Source: Leadbettera azotonutricia ZAS-9 (GTDB taxonomy: Bacteria > Spirochaetota > Spirochaetia > Treponematales > Breznakiellaceae). Taken from it: DNA of 64,000 nucleotides. The notes under the pieces were generated by a model. It made no database searches and was not told where the DNA came from. It was given only the letters and a program-made list of their open reading frames with translations. The DNA is taken from the NCBI RefSeq assembly GCF_000214355.1, contig NC_015577.1:310001-374000 (forward strand), in the 5' to 3' direction. This document shows positions 16,130-24,493 of this stretch, piece by piece. The number at the start of each line of letters is the position of its first letter. Position 1 is the first letter of the stretch. The position numbers were made by a program, and so were the translations under genes.

Positions 16130-18313
16130 TTATTTCCTCAAATAACTTCGGAGTTTATCCAGAACTTCGTTAATATCCAGAGGTTTTCCCACATGATCAT
16201 TCATGCCCGAAGCGAGGCACCTTTCCACATCTTCCCTGAACACATTCGCAGTCATCGCGATTATTGGAACAGGGGTTAACTTTTTCTGTGGAGTTTGCGA
16301 AGCAAACTCCAAGCCTTCGAAGCGTTCAGCTTCGAAGGCACGTATTTTGCTTGTAGCTTCATAGCCGTCCATTTCGGGCATCTGGACATCCATAAAGATA
16401 AGCTGGTATTTGTCCGGATCAGAGCGAAACATTTCAAGGGCTTTGCTGCCATTTTCGGCGCAGTCGATTTTCAGGCCTGTTGGTTCAAGCAGGGTGATGA
16501 CTATCTCGCGGTTGATTTCAACATCTTCCGCCAGGAGCATATGGTAGTCTTCGAAATGATCTTCGGCAGATAGATCCTGGTCGGCCCGTTCCGCTGCGAT
16601 GATGCTTTCTTTACCGAGGCACTCAACGATGCAGTCCATGATGTTGGACTGGAAAAGGGGTTTGGGGAGGAATTTATTGACCCCTACATCTTTGGCTTCT
16701 TTTTCGATGGAGTTCCAGTCGGCGGCGGAGATCATTATTACAACCGACTTGGGCGGCACCGAAGCCCCCGCCGATTCATGCTCCCGTATCCAGCGGGAAA
16801 GGGCCACGCCGTCCATGCCGGGCATTTTCCAGTCCACAAAGTAAATGTCATAGAAGCCGTTTTTTTCAATGAGGCTGCAGGCTTCTTCGCCGCCTGGGGC
16901 AGTATCGCAGGCAATGTGGTGATGGGACACAAGGTCTTTGAAGTATTCGCAGATATCCGGCGTATCGTCCACCACGAGGATACGCAGGTTGTGGAAGTTT
17001 ACCCCTTCCGCAAGGAGGCTGTGGAGTTCGTCGGTGCCTTTTTCAGTTTCAATTATAAAGGAAAAGGTTGAGCCTTTGCCTTCTTCCGAATCTATCCAGA
17101 TACGACCGCCCATCATTTCCACGATACGCTTGGAAATGGCGAGGCCAAGGCCGGTGCCGCCGAATTTGCGGGAGGTGGAGCCGTCAGCCTGCTGGAAGGA
17201 ACTGAAAAGCTTTTTCTGCTGTTCCTCGCTGATGCCTATGCCGGTGTCGGTTACGGAAATCCGAACCGTAAAGATTTTTCCTTCCTGCTTTTCGAGGCAG
17301 GCATTCAAAATAACGGAACCCCGCTCGGGGGTAAATTTGACCGCATTGGAAAGGAGATTTGCAATAACCTGGGCAAGGCGCTGATCATCGCTTATCAGGG
17401 TTTTTGGAATTTTGTCATCGATATGAACAGCAAATTCCTGATGCTTTTCGTCTACCTTGAAGTTTATTACATTCACTACTTTTTGGAGCATCTTTTCAAA
17501 ATTGAAACTGTCGAATGAGAGTTCAAGTTTGTTGGCTTCGATTTTGGACATATCGAGTATATCGTTGATGACGCCCAAAAGGTGGTTCGAAGCGTCTTCA
17601 ATTTTTTTGAGGCAGTAATTCTTTTTATCCAGCTCCTGGGATTTCTTTGCAATGGCCGTCATGCCGATAATGGCGTTCATGGGGGTCCGCATTTCGTGGC
17701 TCATGTTGGCAAGGAATGCGCCCTTGGCTGCGCTGGCCCTCTCGGCCTCGTCCCTTGCGATTACGGCTTCTTCCCTGGCCCGTTCAATTTCGGTAATGTC
17801 GTGAAAGAGCATCATGGCCCCTTCGTTCTCGCCCTCGCTGTTCACCATGGGGTTAATCTGAATTATGTATTTGAGGGGAGTACCGTCTTCCGCGATGCGG
17901 GTATCCTCGAATTTAATAGGAGTATTACTGTTAACTACTTCTTTGAGTTTTAGATAGATGGCTTCGACCCATTGGGAGTCTACAATGAGATTGAACACTT
18001 CCTGAAAGGTATGGCCGTAGATGAGATCGGTATTTATGGTTTGAAAATTTTTCAGAAAAAATTCAGTGCAATATATGAGGCGGTTTGTCTTATCCAAAAG
18101 GAGTATGGAATCGGGACAATTTTCGAGAAGCAGCTTCATGTACTTTTCGCGGTCACGCTGCTCGGAAGTACGGGTAGTCTGCTGATTCGCTTTTGCCGTG
18201 GCGACCTGGCGTTCAAGTTCCAGTGTTCCACGGAGCTGCTGTATTTCCCGTTTGTTTTTGCGATCCTGTTTTTGGAGAGCCTCTATTTGCTGTATAAGAT
18301 CATCTTCCTGCAT
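16130..18313 (-). CDS. Soluble PAS hybrid sensor histidine kinase with two receiver domains
   Basis: The 727-residue protein has no membrane segment, so it is cytoplasmic. Order: N-terminal coiled coil (1-55), PAS domain (about 60-175), HisKA with phospho-acceptor H206 (NMSHEMRTPMN), HATPase with N box LLSNAVKFTPE, G1 DTGIGI and G2 GGTGLGLAISK. A first receiver (about 440-560, VDWKMPGMDG) and a second receiver (about 585-727, MDVQMPEMDG) follow. It lies nine bases after a FIST sensor gene and almost certainly works with it. It is closely similar to the kinase at 26745-28835 but carries an extra stretch of about 18 residues in the second receiver, encoded by two perfect DNA palindromes. Confidence 0.95.
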   Translation of the reverse strand: MQEDDLIQQIEALQKQDRKNKREIQQLRGTLELERQVATAKANQQTTRTSEQRDREKYMKLLLENCPDSILLLDKTNRLIYCTEFFLKNFQTINTDLIYGHTFQEVFNLIVDSQWVEAIYLKLKEVVNSNTPIKFEDTRIAEDGTPLKYIIQINPMVNSEGENEGAMMLFHDITEIERAREEAVIARDEAERASAAKGAFLANMSHEMRTPMNAIIGMTAIAKKSQELDKKNYCLKKIEDASNHLLGVINDILDMSKIEANKLELSFDSFNFEKMLQKVVNVINFKVDEKHQEFAVHIDDKIPKTLISDDQRLAQVIANLLSNAVKFTPERGSVILNACLEKQEGKIFTVRISVTDTGIGISEEQQKKLFSSFQQADGSTSRKFGGTGLGLAISKRIVEMMGGRIWIDSEEGKGSTFSFIIETEKGTDELHSLLAEGVNFHNLRILVVDDTPDICEYFKDLVSHHHIACDTAPGGEEACSLIEKNGFYDIYFVDWKMPGMDGVALSRWIREHESAGASVPPKSVVIMISAADWNSIEKEAKDVGVNKFLPKPLFQSNIMDCIVECLGKESIIAAERADQDLSAEDHFEDYHMLLAEDVEINREIVITLLEPTGLKIDCAENGSKALEMFRSDPDKYQLIFMDVQMPEMDGYEATSKIRAFEAERFEGLEFASQTPQKKLTPVPIIAMTANVFREDVERCLASGMNDHVGKPLDINEVLDKLRSYLRK
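16290..16339. repeat. Pair of in-frame palindromes inside the second receiver domain
   Basis: GGAGTTTGC/GCAAACTCC (16290-16310, 3-nt loop) is followed two bases later by GCCTTCGAAGC/GCTTCGAAGGC (16313-16339, 5-nt loop). They encode the FEAERFEGLEFAS segment that the paralogous kinase lacks. The frame is preserved. Confidence 0.8.
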
Positions 18314-18322
18314 AAATCTGCC

Positions 18323-19474
18323 TTATAGAACACAGAGTGAAAAGGTGAAATTGTGAAAATGGTTATATAGCTTCCCGTCTTCTCCCCGTACGGGGCAGAT
18401 TTCGCCGCTTGCATAGGCCAAAAAATAAGGAATATCGCCAATGGTACTGATGGCAAGTTCCATCTCCTTTGAGCTTACAGGCGACAGCATAAGATAACGG
18501 GTTATGCAGGGGGACATGAAAATCCCTGACCTTTTGCCGGTTTTGAGGGCTTTGTCCAGGGAAGCCCTGGCGGTTTCGATTATGCCCTCGGGATCGATTT
18601 CGCCGCCTGAGAAGGAAGTTCCCTCAGGAACCTCGCCCCCCATCAGGATGCTGCCGTCTTCGAAAACACGAAACACCCCTAAAGCAACGGGACCGGATCC
18701 GTCCGGAAACCTCATTATAAGGGGAAACGAAGTGGGATCGATTCCAACTTTGGTAATATAGCCAATACTGTTGAGGTATTGGGCGAAGGGAACGCCGTTG
18801 GCTTCCTGGACAATGCAGCCCGAGGACTTTGTGACGAGAGCCTTGCGGGTAGAGATGTTCCGGTCGGGAATTGAAGTGACAATGAATTCGGGTTCGATAT
18901 CGCCATGTAAAAGCAGCATAGCTACCGAAGTTGCTCCGGACTTTTTCTTGCCTATGGTTTTGCAGTGCTCTGAGTCCAATACAGCGTCCGAAGCGATGGT
19001 TCCCCAAATGGGAATACCCTTGCTGGCGCGATCCATGACTTTGAGTATATCGGGAGCAATTAATTCGCCCATAAGGGGGAATATAGTGATGATGAAGCTG
19101 GGATCAGAAGGGAGGCCGGCGCGGGCTTCCGCGTAGGCTTCCTCAAGGGGTTTTTCATATTCTGCCCTGGAGAGGGGGACGGTATAGGCGGTTTCGAACA
19201 AAATATCATCGCTGGTAAGGACGGTAAGGTTAAGGCGGTACATACCGTAATCGCCTTTGGAGGCGCTTGCGGTGGTAGTCAGGCCAATAACTTCGAAGGG
19301 GAGGCTTTCAGAGATTTTTTGCACCACGCCGGTATCAATAAACTCATAGTAACATACGATAATACCTACAGAATTTTTACTCAAAGTCTTGAGATCTATC
19401 TGCTCAAGTATCTCTTTAAGCGCGTCTTCCGGCTCGTCAAGTTCTGTCGTGAACGCATTGCGTACCTGTACCAT
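18323..19474 (-). CDS. FIST-domain sensor protein
   Basis: FIST proteins are proposed small-ligand sensors that signal to kinases or cyclases. The 383-residue product has the FIST_N region (about 1-200: VGIIVCYYEF, then SLPFEVIGLTTTA, then WGTIASDAV) and FIST_C (about 210-383: FAQYLNSIG, then GGEVPEGTSF, then a C-terminal LAYASGEICPVRGEDG and NHFHNFTFSLCVL). The open frame begins at 19537, but GGAGG five bases before the ATG at 19474 decides the start. Kinase gene 16130-18313 follows nine bases after. A paralogue with the same ending is at 25534-26724. No signal peptide is seen, so the protein is cytoplasmic. Confidence 0.88.
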   Translation of the reverse strand: MVQVRNAFTTELDEPEDALKEILEQIDLKTLSKNSVGIIVCYYEFIDTGVVQKISESLPFEVIGLTTTASASKGDYGMYRLNLTVLTSDDILFETAYTVPLSRAEYEKPLEEAYAEARAGLPSDPSFIITIFPLMGELIAPDILKVMDRASKGIPIWGTIASDAVLDSEHCKTIGKKKSGATSVAMLLLHGDIEPEFIVTSIPDRNISTRKALVTKSSGCIVQEANGVPFAQYLNSIGYITKVGIDPTSFPLIMRFPDGSGPVALGVFRVFEDGSILMGGEVPEGTSFSGGEIDPEGIIETARASLDKALKTGKRSGIFMSPCITRYLMLSPVSSKEMELAISTIGDIPYFLAYASGEICPVRGEDGKLYNHFHNFTFSLCVL

Positions 19475-19508
19475 GGAATCCTCCATTAGGTTAATTTGTA
19501 TTTCTAAA

Positions 19509-19537
19509 ATATCATTATTTTCCAATTTAGTATACAA
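19509..19537 (-). promoter_or_regulatory. Putative promoter of the FIST-kinase operon (first copy)
   Basis: On the minus strand TTGTAT (19537-19532) is 17 bp from TGATAT (19514-19509), 35 bp before the start. Confidence 0.4.
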
Positions 19538-19541
19538 TTTT

Positions 19542-19570
19542 TTGACGTTTTTTTAATAGTCGCATATAAA
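19542..19570 (+). promoter_or_regulatory. glyA promoter
   Basis: TTGACG (19542-19547) and TATAAA (19565-19570) are separated by 17 bp. It lies back to back with the FIST operon promoter, leaving a leader of about 50 nt before glyA. Confidence 0.65.
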
Positions 19571-19625
19571 CGCCCTGGCGAAACATCTTGCCACCCCGCC
19601 CTTGTTCAGGTATCCTGAAATCATC

Positions 19626-21137
19626 ATGAACAATAACCCTGTTGCCGCTTACCTTGCCGCCACCCCTAAAGAAAAGGTGGATGTCGGTTTTTTGGCTTAT
19701 CTTTGCAACCTTCAGAAAACCGCCCTTGTGGCCCCTGAAATCGCCGCTTCCATCGTAAAAGAGCTCGAAAACCAGCGGAAACGGGTAAAACTCATCGCCA
19801 GCGAGAATTATTGCTCCCTTTCGGTGCAGCTCGCCATGGGCAACCTCCTCACGGACAAGTACGCCGAAGGCATGCCCCATCACCGTTTTTACGCGGGCAA
19901 CGAAAACGTGGACGATATCGAGTCCCTGGCCGCCGAAGAAGCCCGTACGCTTTTCGGCGCCGAATACGCCAACGTCCAGCCCCACTGCGGGGCAGACGCC
20001 AACATGCTGGCATACTGGGCCATTCTGACCACAAAGGTCGAAAACCCCGCACTTGCCAAATGGGGCGAAACCAACCTCTATAAATTGAGCGACAATCAAT
20101 GGAAGGAACTCAAGGCCGAACTCGGGAATCAGCGTCTTTTGGGTCTCGACTACTATTCCGGCGGCCACCTTACCCACGGCTACCGCTATAACATCTCCTC
20201 CCGGCTTTTCGATGTGTATGGTTATACGGTTTCAAAAGAAACCGGCCTTTTGGATTATGACGATATTGAAAAACAGGCCAAAGCGGTAAAGCCCCTCATC
20301 CTTTTGGCAGGCTATTCCGCCTATCCCCGGAAGATCGATTTTAAGCGCATGAGGCAGATTGCCGATTCGGTGGGCGCTGTTTTTATGGTGGATATGGCCC
20401 ATTTTGCGGGCCTTGTGGCGGGCAAAGCCTTTACCGGCGATTACGACCCCGTCCCCCACGCCCATGTGGTAACCACCACCACTCACAAGACCCTCCGGGG
20501 CCCCAGGGCCGGCCTTATCCTCTCCACCAACGAATTCGCCGAAGCCCTCGACAAAGGCTGTCCCCTTACCATGGGCGGCCCCCTGCCCCATGTCATTGCC
20601 GCCAAGGCCGTGGCGTTCAGGGAAGCCTCCAGACCTGAGTTCCGCGATTATGCCAAAAAGATAGTTGAAAATACCCAGGCTCTCGCAGCCGCCTGTGCCG
20701 GGGGAGGCCTTGAAGTCCTCACCGGCGGCACCGACAACCACCTCTTTCTGGTGAATGTCCGGAGCGCGGGCATTTCGGGCCGTCAGGCAGAGAGCGCTCT
20801 CCACGAGTGCAATATTACCGTTAACCGCAACAGCCTCCCCTTTGATCCCAACGGCCCCTGGTATACCTCGGGCCTCCGCATCGGCACCGCGGCAGTGAGC
20901 ACCCTCGGCATGGGCAAGGCCGACATGGACGAGCTGGGCGCCATTATCGCCCTGGTGCTGAAGCACACAAGCCCCGCGCCTGACGGCAAAGATCCTTCCA
21001 AATTGAGCAAGGCCAAATATATTATAGAAGAAAAGGCCAAGGCCGAAGCTGTTGACCGGGTAAAGAAACTCCTCGACCGCTTCCCGGTCTACCCCGAACT
21101 GGATCTCAAGTTTTTAAAGGAATCTTTTGTCTCATAG
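19626..21137 (+). CDS. glyA: Serine hydroxymethyltransferase, long form
   Basis: This PLP enzyme interconverts serine and glycine and charges tetrahydrofolate with a one-carbon unit. At 503 residues it is about 85 longer than E. coli GlyA (417). The extra length is mostly an insertion after ANMLAYWAIL (about residues 125-200), a form known from treponemes and chlamydiae. Active-site signatures are ENYCS, HHRFYAGNE, DMAHFAGLVAG and the PLP lysine in TTTHKTLRGPRAG. The ATG at 19626 is chosen; a TTG eight codons earlier is possible, but neither has a strong ribosome-binding site. It is transcribed divergently from the first FIST-kinase cassette. Confidence 0.96.
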   Translation: MNNNPVAAYLAATPKEKVDVGFLAYLCNLQKTALVAPEIAASIVKELENQRKRVKLIASENYCSLSVQLAMGNLLTDKYAEGMPHHRFYAGNENVDDIESLAAEEARTLFGAEYANVQPHCGADANMLAYWAILTTKVENPALAKWGETNLYKLSDNQWKELKAELGNQRLLGLDYYSGGHLTHGYRYNISSRLFDVYGYTVSKETGLLDYDDIEKQAKAVKPLILLAGYSAYPRKIDFKRMRQIADSVGAVFMVDMAHFAGLVAGKAFTGDYDPVPHAHVVTTTTHKTLRGPRAGLILSTNEFAEALDKGCPLTMGGPLPHVIAAKAVAFREASRPEFRDYAKKIVENTQALAAACAGGGLEVLTGGTDNHLFLVNVRSAGISGRQAESALHECNITVNRNSLPFDPNGPWYTSGLRIGTAAVSTLGMGKADMDELGAIIALVLKHTSPAPDGKDPSKLSKAKYIIEEKAKAEAVDRVKKLLDRFPVYPELDLKFLKESFVS

Positions 21138-21244
21138 CCCAATGAAATGACCAAACGCATTGCAGACGAACTGCCCGGAAGCAGCACAATAATAGGGAAA
21201 GGGGGAGTAGTCCTCTGATCTTTTCCTTTTCCTGAATTTTCGAT

Positions 21245-21316
21245 ACTCATCTTATTTGATGAATTTGCTGAATTAAATTCATCTTATTTGATGAATTCAA
21301 AAATTACTGTTTTTTT
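21245..21316 (+). repeat. 72-bp dispersed repeat, copy 2
   Basis: It is the same element as at 8583-8654 with two differences. Here it lies downstream of glyA and overlaps the last codons of the convergent membrane-protein gene, supplying that gene's final KKQ and stop codon. Confidence 0.85.
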
Positions 21317-21888
21317 GCGGTTTTTGTTCTCGAAACTCCCTTCACAAACCCCCGGATTACAAAGACAAGCGAGATGGCCTGCTGAAAAATAAGGATAGTC
21401 TTGCCCTGGAGGTACATGAGGGTTCCCATGCTGCAAAGCATCAGGGCAAAGAAGAGCCAGCCAGAGGGCTTTTTCTTTGCCAGGAGGTATGTCCCCAGGA
21501 GAAAACCGGCGGTAACCCCAAGCTCAAGGATCTGGGAGAAGGCGGTGATTCCGCCGAAGAAAAAAACGCTGTACCCAAGACCCAGGACTATCATAATCCA
21601 TGTAAAGATTTTCACCCCCCAGTCCGCAAGGGCCGGCGCTTTATCAAGGCCCTTCCATGCAAGCGCAAGCCCCAGGACGAGGGCAGGGGCGCCTCCTGCC
21701 TCGTTGGCTGCGGCGATCCAGTTGTGCTTGCCTGCGAGAAGCATGACCCAGGCGGGGAGGCCGATTATGTAAGCCAGCCACCCTGCAACGCGCCAGGGGC
21801 GATCTTTTTCCAGGCCCTCGGCATGGGACAATAATATTTTTGCCAGGAGATATCCGCCGCCTCCCCAGATTTGCAGGAATAGATCCAT
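21304..21888 (-). CDS. Multi-pass membrane protein, weakly PnuC-like
   Basis: The 194-residue protein has about six or seven short membrane segments and no recognisable soluble domain. The C-terminal pattern (GWLFFALMLCSMGTLMYLQG, then ILIFQQAISLVFVIRG) is reminiscent of PnuC-type vitamin transporters, some of which carry thiamine, but the resemblance is loose. It is the last gene after thiSG, thiH, thiE and the UDG-like gene, all on the same strand with overlaps or no gaps, so a role in thiamine or precursor uptake is an attractive but unproven inference. Its last codons come from the 72-bp repeat element. Confidence 0.6.
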   Translation of the reverse strand: MDLFLQIWGGGGYLLAKILLSHAEGLEKDRPWRVAGWLAYIIGLPAWVMLLAGKHNWIAAANEAGGAPALVLGLALAWKGLDKAPALADWGVKIFTWIMIVLGLGYSVFFFGGITAFSQILELGVTAGFLLGTYLLAKKKPSGWLFFALMLCSMGTLMYLQGKTILIFQQAISLVFVIRGFVKGVSRTKTAKKQ

Positions 21889-22641
21889 TTAATTTCCTTT
21901 TGTCCCCATCACCCGTTCGCGGTATGCCGAGCCCATGCGTTTCAGGGTTTCCATTGCTGTCTCTTTTGGCAGAGCCTGCTTGTTAAAATCTATGGTAAAT
22001 TGATTCATTGAAAAATGGCGGAAGAAAAAAATCTCTTCCCGCCGTTTGGGAAGTTTGGCATAATGATCAATTAAATCTTCGGTATAAGTTTCAAACACCC
22101 CGCCCTTTTTCATTTCAGAATACCCGATAATCCACACAGGGATTGGCGCCAGGGCCCGGTGAAATTCCAAAAGCAATTCGGCCATTATTTTTTGCGATTC
22201 ATTAATTGCCTCTGATAATTTAGCGCCACCAAGGCTGCATAATTCCGCAAGCTCCGCAGTCCTGGGAGTATGCACGGGCGTCTTGTTGAGGATAATTGCA
22301 TTTTTGCGGAAATCAATTTCCAGTTCAGGATGATTGCGGAAAAACCCTTCGGCTATTTTCCCCGAAGGCCCTACAAGGTAGCGGCGATTTTCCGCGGCCT
22401 GTTCCCTGCGCCCCGGATTATCAGCCACCAATATCAGTTTGATAGTATCCGTCTGGGTGATATCGTCGAGAGCCCCATTGTAAACCACAGCTGTCTCGAT
22501 TTTATAAGCGGGCCCGCTGCGGCTGTCGATCAGTTTTTGCTCCAGCATCCCCAATTTTGGCAGATCCTGGAGCATTTTTTGCACCATAAACCGGTATTTT
22601 TCGCGGATTTTGACGAATTCCTGCCAAGCCTTTTTTTTCAT
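21889..22641 (-). CDS. Uracil-DNA glycosylase-superfamily-like protein
   Basis: The 250-residue protein has a segment LILVADNPGRREQAAENRRY followed by LVGPSGKIAEGFF. This mimics the G-E-x-PG and PFVGPAG-type motifs of family 4/5 uracil-DNA glycosylases. A later IILNKTPVHTPR and VWIIGYSEM also fit the fold. I see no intact catalytic set typical of a proven uracil glycosylase, so it may act on another base or be a nucleotide-binding relative. It overlaps thiE by four bases (ATGA) and abuts the membrane-protein gene, so it is part of the thiazole operon by position. The functional link is unexplained. Confidence 0.6.
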   Translation of the reverse strand: MKKKAWQEFVKIREKYRFMVQKMLQDLPKLGMLEQKLIDSRSGPAYKIETAVVYNGALDDITQTDTIKLILVADNPGRREQAAENRRYLVGPSGKIAEGFFRNHPELEIDFRKNAIILNKTPVHTPRTAELAELCSLGGAKLSEAINESQKIMAELLLEFHRALAPIPVWIIGYSEMKKGGVFETYTEDLIDHYAKLPKRREEIFFFRHFSMNQFTIDFNKQALPKETAMETLKRMGSAYRERVMGTKGN

Positions 22642-23318
22642 GCCCCTTCCTTCAAACCTGAACCTTGCCCGGCACAGGGGTTAGGAAAACAGGCTGCCCC
22701 GAGGCGGCTTCGGAGCCCTGCGATCAGCGCCGGGGGATCAGGGCTTTCCATAAGCGAAGACATGATGCAAACACCTTCCGTCCCGCATTTTTCTACCCCG
22801 GCAATAGTATATTCCGAAATACCCCCGATGGCATATACCGGGATTTTCACCGCCCTGCAAACCGAACCAATAAATTCCAAACCCCGAGGCTCAAGCCCTT
22901 TTTTGCAATCAGTGACAAACACATGGCCCGCAATGAGCCATGCTGCCCCGGACCGTTCCGCTTCAGCGGCTTCTTCCGCCGAATGAACAGAAACGCCAAA
23001 AGCAATTCCGCGATCCCTCAAGCGGGCAAGATCCGCAGAAATGAAAGCCCCGGTTTTAAATACCGCCCAGGGAAGCTGAATGGATTTAGCGTTAAGATCG
23101 ATGGCTGCTTCAACCTGGGTATGGAGAATTAATTCTACGTTCCCGGGTCTGCAAATGTCCAACACCTTACGCGCCAGATCTTCATATCTACCTAAAGAAA
23201 GATCCTTCTCCCGTAAAACAAAGGCATCAATGCCGCTGACGGCAATTTTCTTCACCTGGGCTAAAAATCCATTTTCGCCGCCGCAAAGAAGCCGATTAGT
23301 AACCCCGACGATCCTCAC
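22638..23318 (-). CDS. thiE: Thiamine-phosphate synthase family protein (ThiE/TenI)
   Basis: ThiE couples the pyrimidine diphosphate and thiazole phosphate halves of thiamine. This 226-residue TIM-barrel shows FVLREKDLS (the L-R-x-K substrate motif), ELILHT, an AGHVFVTDCKKGLEPRGLEF loop, and YAIGGI for phosphate binding. The usual N-D motif after the second strand is less clear, so TenI (thiazole tautomerase) is an alternative. The C-terminal 25 residues are an unconserved tail. It follows thiH by 14 bp and overlaps the UDG-like gene. Confidence 0.82.
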   Translation of the reverse strand: MRIVGVTNRLLCGGENGFLAQVKKIAVSGIDAFVLREKDLSLGRYEDLARKVLDICRPGNVELILHTQVEAAIDLNAKSIQLPWAVFKTGAFISADLARLRDRGIAFGVSVHSAEEAAEAERSGAAWLIAGHVFVTDCKKGLEPRGLEFIGSVCRAVKIPVYAIGGISEYTIAGVEKCGTEGVCIMSSLMESPDPPALIAGLRSRLGAACFPNPCAGQGSGLKEGA

Positions 23319-23332
23319 TGCGTATCCTCTCT

Positions 23333-24493
23333 TTAAATATAAATATAATCGCTCATCACCGGCTGAAGTCCCTTGGCAAGAAGCATACGGTAAATCTCCT
23401 CCACCGTCCGGGTGTCGCTGATCTCGAACTGTTCGTCACCCGCAGCCTTGCCCGAGTGCCCGCCGATGCCTACATCGACCCCGGCTGAAATTTTTGTGGC
23501 TGCAATTTCAACTGCGCTGTCCCTGAAGCGGGCATTCTCGCGGGTAGAAATAGTTATCCCGGCATGGGGCATGAAGATGCGGTAGGCGCACATCACCTGG
23601 AGGAGTTCAGCCTCGCCCACGTCTTTGGGATTAAGGGTAGCGTCAGTGCTGATGGGCCTTAAGCGGGGGCAGGAAAATGAAATTTCGGCATGGGGGTATT
23701 TGCGCTGAATAAGGGATGCATGAATGCCTGCGGCAAAAGCATCCCTGCGGAAACCGCCCAGGCCGAGGAGGCTCGCAAAGGCTGCGCCCCGCATGCCGCC
23801 TTTAAGGGCACGCTCCTGGGCATTGAAGCGGTAGGGAAAAATGCGCTTGCGGCCCGAGGGATGGAGCTGGCCGTAAAGTTCCGTGTCATAAGTTTCCTGA
23901 AAGACTGTTACAAAGTCGGCGCCCTTATTGCGAAGCATGGCATACGCATCGCTGTTCATAGGATAGACTTCGAGGCCCACCATGCGGAAATAGTTTCGTG
24001 CCAGGGCGCAAGCCTCGCCTATGTATTCAGGGTTTGACATTGAGGGGCTTTCGCCGGTGAGGAGGAGTATTTCTTCCAGGCCTGTGGCGGCTATGGCCTT
24101 CATCTCCTCTTCAATTTCTTCAAGGCTTAAGCGGGCGCGCTTGATTTTATTATGGCAATTGAATCCGCAATACACGCAGGCATTCTCGCAATAATTGGCA
24201 ATGTAGAGGGGGGTGAAAATATACACCGAATTGCCAAAGCGCTTGCGCGTTTCCCTTTGGGCAATACGGGCCATGTCTTCAAGATAGGGGGAAGCAGCGG
24301 GCGAAAGCAAAGCGCCGAAGCCTTCAATGGTGCAGATGCCGGAAGCCTCCATGGCTTCGAGGGTTCGCAGCACTTCCCTTTCTGTATACCCTGATGCATT
24401 GTATGCGGCGGCGGCTTCCAGCACTTTGTTCATTATGGAAGGATCGGTCTGCTCCATATCATCAAGGTAGACCATGGGGTCCGGCTTATTCAT
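23333..24493 (-). CDS. thiH: 2-iminoacetate synthase (tyrosine lyase)
   Basis: This radical SAM enzyme cleaves tyrosine to dehydroglycine, a precursor of the thiamine thiazole under anaerobic conditions. The 386-residue product has the cluster motif [11 protein letters not shown] (C-x3-C-x2-C) near residue 105. The ThiH/HydG-type features [22 protein letters not shown] and [17 protein letters not shown] follow. It ends without the extra C-terminal cluster of HydG, which favours ThiH. The open frame extends upstream, but the ATG at 24493 overlaps the thiSG stop (ATGAATAA), implying translational coupling, so that start is used. Confidence 0.93.
   Translation of the reverse strand: MNKPDPMVYLDDMEQTDPSIMNKVLEAAAAYNASGYTEREVLRTLEAMEASGICTIEGFGALLSPAASPYLEDMARIAQRETRKRFGNSVYIFTPLYIANYCENACVYCGFNCHNKIKRARLSLEEIEEEMKAIAATGLEEILLLTGESPSMSNPEYIGEACALARNYFRMVGLEVYPMNSDAYAMLRNKGADFVTVFQETYDTELYGQLHPSGRKRIFPYRFNAQERALKGGMRGAAFASLLGLGGFRRDAFAAGIHASLIQRKYPHAEISFSCPRLRPISTDATLNPKDVGEAELLQVMCAYRIFMPHAGITISTRENARFRDSAVEIAATKISAGVDVGIGGHSGKAAGDEQFEISDTRTVEEIYRMLLAKGLQPVMSDYIYI

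Noticed and set aside
20232-20966. Open frame of 244 codons opposite glyA
   Set aside because: It is antisense to conserved GlyA motifs and has no recognisable domain or start signal.
21147-21218. 23-codon frame with ATG just after glyA
   Set aside because: Too short, no ribosome-binding site and no recognisable motif; possibly a gene remnant but not supportable.
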